DNA of 64,000 bases. Source: an uncultured Chlamydia sp. (GTDB lineage Bacteria > Chlamydiota > Chlamydiia > Chlamydiales > Simkaniaceae). The notes beneath the pieces are model-generated. The model was given only the letters and a program-made list of their open reading frames with translations. It was not told the DNA's origin and made no database searches. The translations under genes and the position numbers were made by a program. The stretch's first letter is position 1. Every line of letters begins with the position of its first letter. Below are positions 19,901 through 28,253 of this stretch, piece after piece. Location of the stretch: positions 251,439 to 315,438 of the forward strand of contig CAMGYI010000001.1 of NCBI GenBank assembly GCA_946127115.1. Direction: 5' to 3'.

Positions 19901-20737
19901 GCTTAGGATAAACATTCCATTTTTATATGTTGGGTTAAGATCAACAAGAAGGCGGGGAGAACATACGTTTATTTCAACCTTTAATCCTCCTCCATTCGGA
20001 GTTGATCTAAAATCCGCATTCAAAGTGTCACCCAAAGCAGCAAGAAGAAGGCCCTGATACTTAGGAGCAAAGATGGAGATGACTTGATCAAGACCTTCGA
20101 CAGGAACGTTATCAAACATTGCTGTTCCTTCAAGTAATTCTTTCCATGATCCTTGAGAAAAGAAGGTTCCTAGGAGTTCACCTTTTCTTGTTTTTCCTTC
20201 GAATAAAAAGGAGGCTGTCTCCCCAATATCGAGATCCACTTTTATTCCATAAATGGAAATGGTGTGACTTCCTCCATTTTTAATTATAACCCTTCCATTT
20301 GAGATAGTGAGATGGCCGCTAAAGTCAGACCAAAACTTTCCTTTGGGCTTTTCAATGGCCTTTCTAGTCTCTTTGAGGGCATCGACCTTTTTTTGAGAGA
20401 CTTTGGGATAGGCTGAGATAGTTAGATTTTCAATGTGAGTATTATCGACACTTCCTCTTCGAAAAAGGAGATTCCAAAAGGAGCAATTACTAGTAAGGGA
20501 ATCAAACGTAATTTCGAATCCTTTCCCTTCATTAAACTGGAGCTTTTCAATTTGTTGTTTGTTTGTCCAACTAAGGGAAAGATCCTGAATTTTGAGCTGA
20601 CCGCCTGTACTTCTCTCGACTGTTTTGATCAGAAAATTTGTTCCGGCATCAGAAGATAAGATTGTGGGAAGCAGAGCTGCAAAAAGGATCACTCCTCCCC
20701 CTAAAATAGCAATAACCGCCCACATCCATTTTTTCAT
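16904..20737 (-). CDS. Large AsmA/TamB/YhdP-like periplasmic-spanning protein
   Basis: 1277 aa, single N-terminal TM (MKKWMWAVIAILGGGVILFAALLPTIL), long beta-rich repetitive remainder; C-terminal DUF-like segment with GQVLGAVGDLADD. Confidence 0.65.
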   Translation of the reverse strand: MKKWMWAVIAILGGGVILFAALLPTILSSDAGTNFLIKTVERSTGGQLKIQDLSLSWTNKQQIEKLQFNEGKGFEITFDSLTSNCSFWNLLFRRGSVDNTHIENLTISAYPKVSQKKVDALKETRKAIEKPKGKFWSDFSGHLTISNGRVIIKNGGSHTISIYGIKVDLDIGETASFLFEGKTRKGELLGTFFSQGSWKELLEGTAMFDNVPVEGLDQVISIFAPKYQGLLLAALGDTLNADFRSTPNGGGLKVEINVCSPRLLVDLNPTYKNGMFILSAPGRVALTLNPLLFNHFNKNVSLQNDAQTEIRIEEGSVPFARNRFDFSQTTVVGSLYFSGGQFLLGEIQKTLSIDELNANFRAAVLKELIQMRLKSTMQYQTGIQSSISGTFSIQNILKNPSYPILNLNIDNLPLSLVDHFSKHSLVAYLGDAFSGEIAKTQNSITLNGKTPLLNFQNTSFTLSDVARLTKPSTFTYLVTPNLCENFMHPFKIEGTLNALSIPISEERFILQNTNFDLNLTSKQIEVINLFALGNASLLSLCVNLEGTSLGSFQFDGSTTLDYQDQTWGYSILGKNVGVKASGKTKIGDKFEISPLNISLDGRKFKGDIAAAIEKNTLVLTKGLKMTFLLEPSQINPTLSGESEYPLLTKTTPLQLEIKPSQIPLKKEVFSSLSVKGVGKIANLDMVNPVNHYPFNFENVQVDFDLNGGGNIHVVHFEGDALENSSTAGKLELTLVGNGKASELISSPSTVRVSLNNFSSQIADVFFRTRGHLPDLIGPSLDLKYAIAAVGERKNLDIQIESSGFTLDGAFYVGKTLELRSPRKPLKIRWNLSEKSYNAFCRWRNPNQQIASNNPLFIVDGSGVLKIQISPFSVPLKDQGQGFPKPDFDLFGSQFNTNVYIDNLKLTQSRTGAATVLEKFDFDIAKNQAGNTPLTFKVNGNISPLGERKSGEIQGSGTIKDFLSSAGTLDFKDISTSIHARVRNLPSVFVDALSRFDKASDFPPSAFLGDLFNATFDAEVEKSQGKIRMNVDASACRADFSGIISNEVLYLEDSLKAVFTVTPQLNDILEKSANLVVVAMEKPITLYVHDEGFNVPLKDLHIKNMSFKHGQLDLGQILCKNIGSTSELGGLFKFESKGNVSLWFAPAEFNMNRGKMYLNRTEILYNKAYQVCLWGNIRFPKRYVAMTLGLTAQALRSALEIQGIDSNYVLKVPVKGPFGNVEIDTGIATGKIAFLIARKQIAPKAGIWGQVLGAVGDLADDQSDVPRPKTPFPWNPQP

Positions 20738-21237
20738 TTTAAGTTCTTAGTTGGTTTGAGCCACTGTTGATACCAAAGAATTCCCAAAATAGTTTTTGCA
20801 TCAATGATCTCTCCAGACTGAATCATTTGAGCTGCTTCGTCAATAGATACGGTCAGTTGATCAATATCTTCGGTGTCATCCCCAATCAATGGATCTGGAG
20901 TCAGTTCTTGTGCCAAGTAGAGGTAGAGATATTCTGACAAAATACCAGGGGCGGAATAGAATCCCGTAAGAAGGGTAATAGTTTTTGCTCGCATGCCCGT
21001 TTCTTCTCTTAACTCTCGATCCGCACAAAAAAGAGGATCTTCATCTTTTTCAAGTGTTCCGGCAGGAAGTTCTACTAGGATCTTTTGAGCTGCACGTCTC
21101 CATTGTTTGACAAGGAGAAGTTTTCCGTTGGAATTGATTGGAATAAGGGCAACTGCCCCCGGATGAAGGACAAGATCAAAGTTTTTGGTGTCTTGATGAT
21201 CAAAGGTGATTTCATCTCTAACAACTTTGAAAATCAC
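20734..21237 (-). CDS. NUDIX hydrolase (ADP-ribose pyrophosphatase-like)
   Basis: Nudix box: GTLEKDEDPLFCADRELREETGMRA. Confidence 0.9.
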   Translation of the reverse strand: MIFKVVRDEITFDHQDTKNFDLVLHPGAVALIPINSNGKLLLVKQWRRAAQKILVELPAGTLEKDEDPLFCADRELREETGMRAKTITLLTGFYSAPGILSEYLYLYLAQELTPDPLIGDDTEDIDQLTVSIDEAAQMIQSGEIIDAKTILGILWYQQWLKPTKNLK

Positions 21238-21306
21238 GCCTTGGTGAATTTCTATCCGCTTGATTTGAGCCTCTTGCTTCTCGCTTTTTTCGTATCTCCG
21301 AATTAT

Positions 21307-22056
21307 TCATTTCTTTATTCCTTCGGTATAGGGTGAGACCTTCCCTTTTCCTTCAATCTTTTTCTTAAGGAGTTTAGGAGGTTCGGGGTGTTCGACAAAA
21401 TAGACATGTCCGGATCCATGAATAGACGTATTAAGCTCATCAATCGCCCATACAGATACAGTTCCGCGCCCTCGGATGATGACATTTGTATTTTCAGACT
21501 TAAGGTTCTGAGCAGCGTACTTTCCAGAACCTTTTAAGAAAATGGTTTGAGTTTTCACCTCTCCCTTTAGCGACACCTGACTGCTTCCATAAAGATTTGT
21601 AATCAAATGGTCAAAATGTAAATCCCCCTCTAAAAATGCTGCTCCCTCTAGATCTACGATAATCACAAAGTGTTCACCCCTTAGTTCATCGATATCGACT
21701 TGCGTACTTCCAGCAAGGGTTATTTTATCCAAACGCTCAACAGTCAATTTGGCATTAATAATTCCAGGAAAGCTAGCAAAGAAATCAGCATCACTGGGGC
21801 ATATCGTTAAAACACCCTGTTTATCCAAAATCTCGGTATTCCTTAGAAGGTCGGGATCTGCAGATATTTCTAGATAATTTTTAGATCCTTGCTTAATTTC
21901 TATTTTTCCTTCTCCACGGAAAACGAGCTCTCTTAGGTAGTCATATTCATAAGAACGGGTGGTTTCGTGTGCTGAGAGAAATGTTATAGAGAATAGGAGT
22001 AATATTCTTAGTATCATCATGATTCCGAGGGTAGCGCTCTCTAAGATTTTATTCAA
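21307..22056 (-). CDS. GIN/DUF2807-like putative auto-transporter adhesin head domain protein
   Basis: Beta-helix-like repeats (TLAGSTQVDIDELRGEHFVIIVDLEGAAFLEGDLHFDHLITNLYGSSQVSLKGEVK) and signal peptide. Confidence 0.7.
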   Translation of the reverse strand: MNKILESATLGIMMILRILLLFSITFLSAHETTRSYEYDYLRELVFRGEGKIEIKQGSKNYLEISADPDLLRNTEILDKQGVLTICPSDADFFASFPGIINAKLTVERLDKITLAGSTQVDIDELRGEHFVIIVDLEGAAFLEGDLHFDHLITNLYGSSQVSLKGEVKTQTIFLKGSGKYAAQNLKSENTNVIIRGRGTVSVWAIDELNTSIHGSGHVYFVEHPEPPKLLKKKIEGKGKVSPYTEGIKK

Positions 22057-22209
22057 CTGTACCCTCTTAAGTACATACTAGGGTTAAGTACAAAACTTTA
22101 TCTATTTTCTAGAGTTGGCTTCACACCCTATAATTTTGGTGGCATTAGGATTTGATCAAAATACTTTCACTATTTATGGTCCAAAATAGGATTGGGGGAG
22201 AGTATCCTA

Positions 22210-23718
22210 ATGAAATTTCGCACCAAATTATTCTATTCATTTATTGCTTTAGGTCTTACGAGTACTCTACTTGCCCTCTTCATTATCTATGGAGAGGCCT
22301 CTCACCTTATTTTTGAAGAAATCCGTGCAAAAATTTTATCTCTTGTTGTTAATTCCGAACAACTTATTGACCATAAGATGGTAGAAGAATTCATCCAGAG
22401 TAAAGGAGACCCAAGTAGTGCTTCCTACAGAGCGCTTAATAAAGACCTCCTCAAGATTCGAGATATTAATCGTCGCTCTGACGTTTTTGTTGAATTTATC
22501 TATCTTATTAAAAAGTATTCAGATTCTGATCATTATTACTTTCTGATAGACATTGGATCTGAGGATCTTAAGCAGAAAAGTGAGTATGGAAATCTCTATC
22601 CATTTAGAGGTGAGGTTCCTCACGGCTTCTCAGAACCCTATGTCACAACCCATATCTATTCAGATGAATATGGAAGCTGGTTCTCAGGCTATACACCAAT
22701 TTATGATTCTAACGGGAATGAACTATGCGTCCTAGGGATTGATGTTCGAACAAAGGAGATTTTTGTCGAACTAGAAAGGCTTCTCCTATACGGTTTAATT
22801 GCTTTTGTGGTTTCTATCTTTGTGGCAATTGTATTCGCCTATTCTCTCTCGAAGCTTGTATCCTCATCACTCTCTATCCTTTGCGATACAGTTAAAAAGG
22901 TGGGAAGAGGCGATTATTCATCCCGGTCACCACTTCTTACTCGCGATGAATTTAATGAACTCTCGATTGCAATCAATCAGATGGCGAAAGGGCTTGAAGA
23001 AAGAGAAAGGCTAAAGGTTGGATTTACTCGTTACGTTTCGCAATATGCTTTAGAAGAACTCCTAAAGCTTGATAAGCCAATGACTCTTGAGGGAGAGAGA
23101 AGAAAAGTCACTATTCTCTTTACCGATCTCAGAGACTTCACAAAAATGGCCGAAGAGCTTCCCCCAGAAGATGTCTTGAAACTTCTTAACGAATATTACG
23201 AGGAGATGATAGAGGTTATTTTCAATTATGGCGGGACTCTCGACAAATTTACTGGGGATGGGATAATGGTTGAGTTTGGAGCACCTCTTGAAGATAAACT
23301 CCAGGAACTTCATGCGGTTCTTGCGGCTGTTCATATGCAACTCCATTTAGATAGACTCTCCGATAAATGGGAAAAAGATGGAAAAAACCGATTTATTATG
23401 GGTGTTGGGATCCATACAGGTCTTGCAGTCTTGGGAAATATTGGTTCTGAACGGAGGATGGAGTATACAGCTATTGGGGATACGGTTAACGTTGCTTCCC
23501 GGTTGGAGAGAGCTACAAAAAAGATCGATAGGCGCATTATTGTTTCCAACACTGTTTATGAGAAGGTCAAAGACCATTTTATATTTGAAGATCTAAAAAA
23601 GGTTGAAATTCCTGGACGAAAGGGGAATATTCAAGCTTATGCTCTCGATCCATATGCTCAAAAAGATCTCCACCGTCTTGAAATAATTCATAATCAACAC
23701 ACTTTTATTGAAGAATAA
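22210..23718 (+). CDS. Class III adenylate/guanylate cyclase with extracytoplasmic sensor and HAMP domain
   Basis: TM-sensor-TM-HAMP then VTILFTDLRDFTKMAEELPPEDVLKLLNEYYEEMIEVIFNYGGTLDKFTGDGIMVEFGAP...RMEYTAIGDTVNVASRLE. Confidence 0.93.
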   Translation: MKFRTKLFYSFIALGLTSTLLALFIIYGEASHLIFEEIRAKILSLVVNSEQLIDHKMVEEFIQSKGDPSSASYRALNKDLLKIRDINRRSDVFVEFIYLIKKYSDSDHYYFLIDIGSEDLKQKSEYGNLYPFRGEVPHGFSEPYVTTHIYSDEYGSWFSGYTPIYDSNGNELCVLGIDVRTKEIFVELERLLLYGLIAFVVSIFVAIVFAYSLSKLVSSSLSILCDTVKKVGRGDYSSRSPLLTRDEFNELSIAINQMAKGLEERERLKVGFTRYVSQYALEELLKLDKPMTLEGERRKVTILFTDLRDFTKMAEELPPEDVLKLLNEYYEEMIEVIFNYGGTLDKFTGDGIMVEFGAPLEDKLQELHAVLAAVHMQLHLDRLSDKWEKDGKNRFIMGVGIHTGLAVLGNIGSERRMEYTAIGDTVNVASRLERATKKIDRRIIVSNTVYEKVKDHFIFEDLKKVEIPGRKGNIQAYALDPYAQKDLHRLEIIHNQHTFIEE

Positions 23719-23780
23719 TACTTGCATTTTCAAACAGTTTCTCTTATTAAAAGTAAAGATGAAATACTCAAAGGTATGGT

Positions 23781-24251
23781 ATGAAAAAACAAACGATTAC
23801 AACCATCATCACCCTCTCAAACTTTGGCTATATAGCAGCCTGTATTGTTCTTTATTTAATCGCCCTTTGTATTCTTGTCTCGGCGGTTTGGGGTATTTTA
23901 GTAGATATGCACTCAGGAGCCTATACCGTCTATAAACTGCTTGACGAAGTAGGTCTGATTGTCTTCTCAATGGCAGTGATCGATGTAGGTAAATACCTCA
24001 TGCTAGAAGAGGTGATCCGAAAAGAAAACTATGAATATCAACCCGCTCAAACACGAAAAACCCTGACAAAGTTCGCAATTATTATCGCTTCTGCTCTTTC
24101 TCTAGAAGGGCTTGTTCTAACGATCGAAGTTGCTAAGCAAGATATAACAAAGATTCTCTACCCTGTCTGCGTGCTAATTACCGCAACAATCTTCATTGTT
24201 GGGATTGGGGTGTATCAGCTTCTGAATGCTCGCTCTGAGGCGAAAAAGTAG
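23781..24251 (+). CDS. Small integral membrane protein, unknown function
   Basis: 156 aa, about 4 TM segments; located just downstream of the cyclase. Confidence 0.65.
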   Translation: MKKQTITTIITLSNFGYIAACIVLYLIALCILVSAVWGILVDMHSGAYTVYKLLDEVGLIVFSMAVIDVGKYLMLEEVIRKENYEYQPAQTRKTLTKFAIIIASALSLEGLVLTIEVAKQDITKILYPVCVLITATIFIVGIGVYQLLNARSEAKK

Positions 24252-24831
24252 GGGTGAAATTTTCAACAAAATTAGCAAACTCATCCTGAACCTTGTCGTG
24301 ATGTTCTAATAGGTAAGTCATCTCCACTTTATAGAGAATGTTCCCGACAAGTACCAAGATTCCTGCCGTCTCTGTTGTTTCACTATAGTGCTCATAGTCT
24401 AGAGCAGGAAAGGTCTTAAAAACCGTGGTTTCCTTTCCAACAAGTTGAATTTTTCCTAATTCTTTCATAACCACTTTAAATGCCCCCCCAAGAACCAGAC
24501 TATTTCCATACTTTAGCCACCCATTTGGTAGCGTCGTATAGCTGACTGAGAAGCGCCTATTTTCATCGACATCACAAATATATTCTTTGTAAGGAAGAGA
24601 TTCTTCGCTTCCTGGGATTGGAAGGTCTCTAAAAGTTTTTTCAGGTTTTTTTGGAAAATTCGCAGAAAACCTTTCTTCCTTTGGAGCAAAAGTAGTCCAC
24701 TTTTCGAACCCTAAACCCTGCTTCACGGCACGGTGAAAATTTAATTTTTTACTATGCTGATTGTTATAAACGTAATACCCTCCGAAACCGATAAAAGATA
24801 CAACAAGAATAAAAAATATTTTCTTCATCAC
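24193..24831 (-). CDS. Hypothetical membrane-anchored protein
   Basis: N-terminal TM (KKIFFILVVSFIGFGGYYVYNN) then soluble domain; convergent 59-bp overlap with previous CDS. Confidence 0.6.
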   Translation of the reverse strand: MMKKIFFILVVSFIGFGGYYVYNNQHSKKLNFHRAVKQGLGFEKWTTFAPKEERFSANFPKKPEKTFRDLPIPGSEESLPYKEYICDVDENRRFSVSYTTLPNGWLKYGNSLVLGGAFKVVMKELGKIQLVGKETTVFKTFPALDYEHYSETTETAGILVLVGNILYKVEMTYLLEHHDKVQDEFANFVENFTPTFSPQSEHSEADTPQSQQ

Positions 24832-25121
24832 CTAACCTAAATAATCCAAATTGTTTTTGATTATATAATACACCAAGCACTTAAAAACTCCAACTCAATG
24901 AATATATATATCAATATTAAAAATTATAATAATAGTATTTTGTATATTTTTTTACATAGGAAACTATGTATATAACAATTAAAGTTTTTATTTACTATTA
25001 TCAATAGCCTGAGTGCAGGAATGCATATAGAATTCTAAGAAAGGGAACAAGCAAGAGTATAACAACCCCTTTTCTCTCTTGACGAAAACTGTTTAAAAAG
25101 ATTAGATTGGGCCTCTCGCCT

Positions 25122-25203
<82 letters not shown>

Positions 25204-25329
25204 ATTCTTCAAGACAAAGATAATCAAAGCACAGAAATAGGTTCTGTCACCTGGCAGGAGCAGTCTCGATTATTATAGATACTTGCAAAACATTTTAATA
25301 GCGTTAGCATTTATTTTTCTAACTTTCAA

Positions 25330-25481
25330 TTGCCACGTACTTTCTGCTTTCTATTTGCTGCATAGAAAAGCGCTTATTCGAAGAAAATAGTCACCTTATT
25401 AAATTAACGAATACTTATCCCTGTTATGGCTCTCATGGTTCGTTCTTCACGTTTAGATCGTTTTAAAAGTCCTTTAATCAT
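25330..25481 (-). pseudogene. Possible IS5-family transposase N-terminal remnant
   Basis: Minus-strand MIKGLLKRSKREERTMRAITGISIR*FNKVTIFFE*ALFYAANRKQKV resembles an IS5-like transposase N-terminus with in-frame stops. Confidence 0.35.
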
Positions 25482-25644
25482 CTGGTTGCCTCTATATTTC
25501 TTTGAAAAACTTTATCAGAAAACCCTAAAGATTTAAATCGCAACAAGTCTTTTGATTTCTGTAGCTATGAGAGAAGCTAGGGCATTGGATGCTTGCTTAA
25601 AGGTAGCTATAGAGATGGTACGGGCGCGAAGAATAGTAATCGGT

Positions 25645-26061
25645 TCATTTTTTTTCATAGACAGGATAGACGTGGAATCCCTCCTTATTCATGGAATGGA
25701 TAAGCTTTGCAATCGGTTGCCACTCGGCGTGCTTATCGATATGAAGGAGGATATGTGTTTTCTGGTGTTTATTGAGCTCTTGTTTGATTATTTCAATATC
25801 CTCATCGAGGATAAAGCTTTCTTTTGCATCGATTAGCTTATACTCCCCCCCAGAAGAGATGCTAAGATTTACAGTATGGTCTGCATTGTGCGAAGCAGTT
25901 TTTGAATTGCCAGTTGTTTCAACAAGAGAGAGGTGGGAATCAAAAAGAGCCTTTCTTGAAATGGCAATGACGGCAAAGATAGCAATGACAATAAAGAGAA
26001 AATCGACCATCGGTGCAAAACTTATCGTGGATCTAGGAGCGAGCTCATCATCGGGGATCAT
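25645..26061 (-). CDS. ExbD/TolR-family biopolymer transport protein
   Basis: ISFAPMVDFLFIVIAIFAVIA single TM near N-terminus, periplasmic domain; adjacent to ExbB/TolQ-like gene. Confidence 0.85.
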   Translation of the reverse strand: MIPDDELAPRSTISFAPMVDFLFIVIAIFAVIAISRKALFDSHLSLVETTGNSKTASHNADHTVNLSISSGGEYKLIDAKESFILDEDIEIIKQELNKHQKTHILLHIDKHAEWQPIAKLIHSMNKEGFHVYPVYEKK

Positions 26062-26674
26062 GGAAAAGGGTTCCCGCAAGTTGCATGACCTGATTTTCGA
26101 CGGCCGTCATGGAACGGATGAGTCGAAATTTTAGGAAGGTATAGAAGAGCATTGCAAGGATGGCTACAATGAGTCCGGCAACTGTAGTTCCAACAGAGAT
26201 ACCAAGACCATCGAAAAGAGTGGAAATAGATTCCATAGAGCGATTAAGATCATAGAAAGCGTAGAACATACCGGTGACTGTTCCCAGAAGACCAAGCATT
26301 GGCGCGAGAACGACAATGTCGTTGAGGAGAGTAATTTTTTGCCAGAAAGGAGCAGATTCCCGTTTTCCAGCGGCTTTCATGGCGTCTAGAATTCCTTGGT
26401 TTCCAAGAGGGCGGGAGGTGATTCCAACTGCGATCATTTTAGAAAAGAAAGAAGGGTTTTTATCGCAGAGGGCAAGGGCCTTTTCGTAATCTTGCGACTG
26501 GAGCATTTGAGCGATGGCTCCTTGATCGTTTTTTGGCAGAATTTTTGAAGAGCGCGCCGTCAAAAGAGTATAGAGGGCGATCATCACGGTGCTCATGGAA
26601 AGAAGAGCTAGGGTTGTGTAGATCCATGGAGCAGCTGAGAAAACCTGGGTTAGATCAATATTTATAGGTTCCAT
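26048..26674 (-). CDS. MotA/TolQ/ExbB proton channel family protein
   Basis: APMLGLLGTVTGMFYAFYDL...GISVGTTVAGLIVAILAMLFYTFLK. Confidence 0.92.
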   Translation of the reverse strand: MEPINIDLTQVFSAAPWIYTTLALLSMSTVMIALYTLLTARSSKILPKNDQGAIAQMLQSQDYEKALALCDKNPSFFSKMIAVGITSRPLGNQGILDAMKAAGKRESAPFWQKITLLNDIVVLAPMLGLLGTVTGMFYAFYDLNRSMESISTLFDGLGISVGTTVAGLIVAILAMLFYTFLKFRLIRSMTAVENQVMQLAGTLFHDPR

Positions 26675-26785
26675 GACAATATATTTTTCCCTGCATTCCA
26701 GCCTGGATTTTATGAAATACTCAGGCTACCATACTTAATACTTTTTAGAAGCAATTTATTGAAGAAGATGGTAGAATCGTCTGCT

Positions 26786-27430
26786 ATGAAGCCGAAAGAT
26801 CTACTCTATCCTTACAGCTGGAAAGACCGCCGTCCACTTCTTAAAAATAACATTTTTTATGTGCCTGAATATTACCAAGAGCACCAAAAAGAGTTGTTTC
26901 CTAGTTTTACTGAGCATTTTGAAAACGATAATCCTGTTAATTTAGAGTATTGTAGTGGAAACGGAGAGTGGATCATAAAGCGTGCACAAGAGAATCCTGA
27001 CAAGAATTGGGTTGCTGTTGAGATGTGGTTTAAGAGGGTAAGAAAAATCTATTCGAAAACTGTGAATTACGAGATCGACAACCTTCTGATTATTTCAGGA
27101 GAGGGAATGACTTTTTCTCGAGAGTATTTGACTGATCATTGCTTAGATGCTGTCTTTGTTAATTTTCCAGATCCTTGGCCAAAGGATCGTCATGCTAAAC
27201 ATCGAATCATTCAGCGCCCTTTTGTGGAGGAGCTGAGGAGAACGGTAACCCCTGAGGGAACCGTGACTCTTGTGACGGACAATATTCCCTACAAAGATCA
27301 GATGCAATACGAAATGCAGGAGTGGCCCAAGGTCCCTGCTTTCCATAAAAACTATGGCTCCTCATTCTTTGAGCGCCTCTGGCTTTCCCACGGCCTAGAA
27401 ATCTACCACATGTGCTATGCGAACCGTTGA
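26786..27430 (+). CDS. trmB: tRNA (guanine-N7-)-methyltransferase
   Basis: YCSGNGEWIIKRAQENPDKNWVAVEM; VFVNFPDPWPKDRHAKHRIIQ motifs of TrmB. Confidence 0.93.
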   Translation: MKPKDLLYPYSWKDRRPLLKNNIFYVPEYYQEHQKELFPSFTEHFENDNPVNLEYCSGNGEWIIKRAQENPDKNWVAVEMWFKRVRKIYSKTVNYEIDNLLIISGEGMTFSREYLTDHCLDAVFVNFPDPWPKDRHAKHRIIQRPFVEELRRTVTPEGTVTLVTDNIPYKDQMQYEMQEWPKVPAFHKNYGSSFFERLWLSHGLEIYHMCYANR

Positions 27431-28133
27431 CCATCGAGGGTTTTCATCCCTCCCTTCTTCCATTACCTCGATTGAGCTCGATGCTTCTCTTTCTTCAGAC
27501 TTAAAGTGGAAAGTAGGCTCAAATGCTCCACATATCTTGTGGGAACTCGACTTTCAATTTGAACGGATACATTTGACTCATCTTTCCTCTTATCAGTTAG
27601 CGGTGAAATATTTTGTTGAGTCGGTTTGGGAAAAGCACCAAGAGACAACCCTTGGTGTTATTCTCTATAAGGGAGAGGTTCCATCCATTCCACTTGATGA
27701 GTTTGCAGAATATTTACACTATTTATCCGCTTATCTCCCAGATGCAGTCCCTCCCTTTGCGCTTTTCGATTGCAGTGGCGATCCCCTTCTGTTTTCAAAA
27801 GAAATATTTCCGCATGTTCATTTGGGCTTTCGTTCGGGTCCAATTGGAGCGATTAAATGGGAAAATACACTCAAACCCCTTCGCTACGACGGGTCGTTGG
27901 GAGTTGTCCTTCCCTTAAGGGAGAGAGGTATTCAATTTGACGCAGTGGATCGGTGCTTAGGAAAACTCGATAGACCCTACCGCTTGATTGCAGAACCATA
28001 CATCGCAGAAGAGTGGGATGAGCTCGATGAGCTTCTGATTTTTCCTGATCTGATTTCTTCGTGGGGAATGCGCATGGTCCAAGGGTTTGAGGCTGCTGGT
28101 GGTAAAATCATTCATTACAAAGAGTCGGGGTAG
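27417..28133 (+). CDS. Hypothetical cytoplasmic protein
   Basis: 238 aa ORF overlapping trmB 3' end; 3' end overlaps tRNA-Pro. Confidence 0.65.
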   Translation: MRTVDHRGFSSLPSSITSIELDASLSSDLKWKVGSNAPHILWELDFQFERIHLTHLSSYQLAVKYFVESVWEKHQETTLGVILYKGEVPSIPLDEFAEYLHYLSAYLPDAVPPFALFDCSGDPLLFSKEIFPHVHLGFRSGPIGAIKWENTLKPLRYDGSLGVVLPLRERGIQFDAVDRCLGKLDRPYRLIAEPYIAEEWDELDELLIFPDLISSWGMRMVQGFEAAGGKIIHYKESG

Positions 28134-28199
28134 AGGGATTCGAACCCCCGACCTTCTGCTCCCAAAGCAGACGCGCTAGCCAAGCTGCGCTATACCCCG
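28125..28199 (-). tRNA. tRNA-Pro (anticodon TGG)
   Basis: Minus strand CGGGGTATAGCGCAGCTTGGCTAGCGCGTCTGCTTTGGGAGCAGAAGGTCGGGGGTTCGAATCCCTCTACCCCGA. Confidence 0.95.
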
Positions 28200-28253
28200 G
28201 TGGGAAAGTCGCCAATCGTAGCAATTAGGGGGATAATCAGCAACATTTTTTTG

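Noticed and set aside
17610-20659. Several plus-strand ORFs inside the 1277-aa minus-strand gene
   Set aside because: Antisense shadows of a clearly coding, AsmA/TamB-like gene; compositions are not protein-like.
25552-26134. Plus-strand ORFs 25552..25836 and 25772..26134
   Set aside because: Antisense to ExbD/ExbB-like genes, which have strong family motifs.
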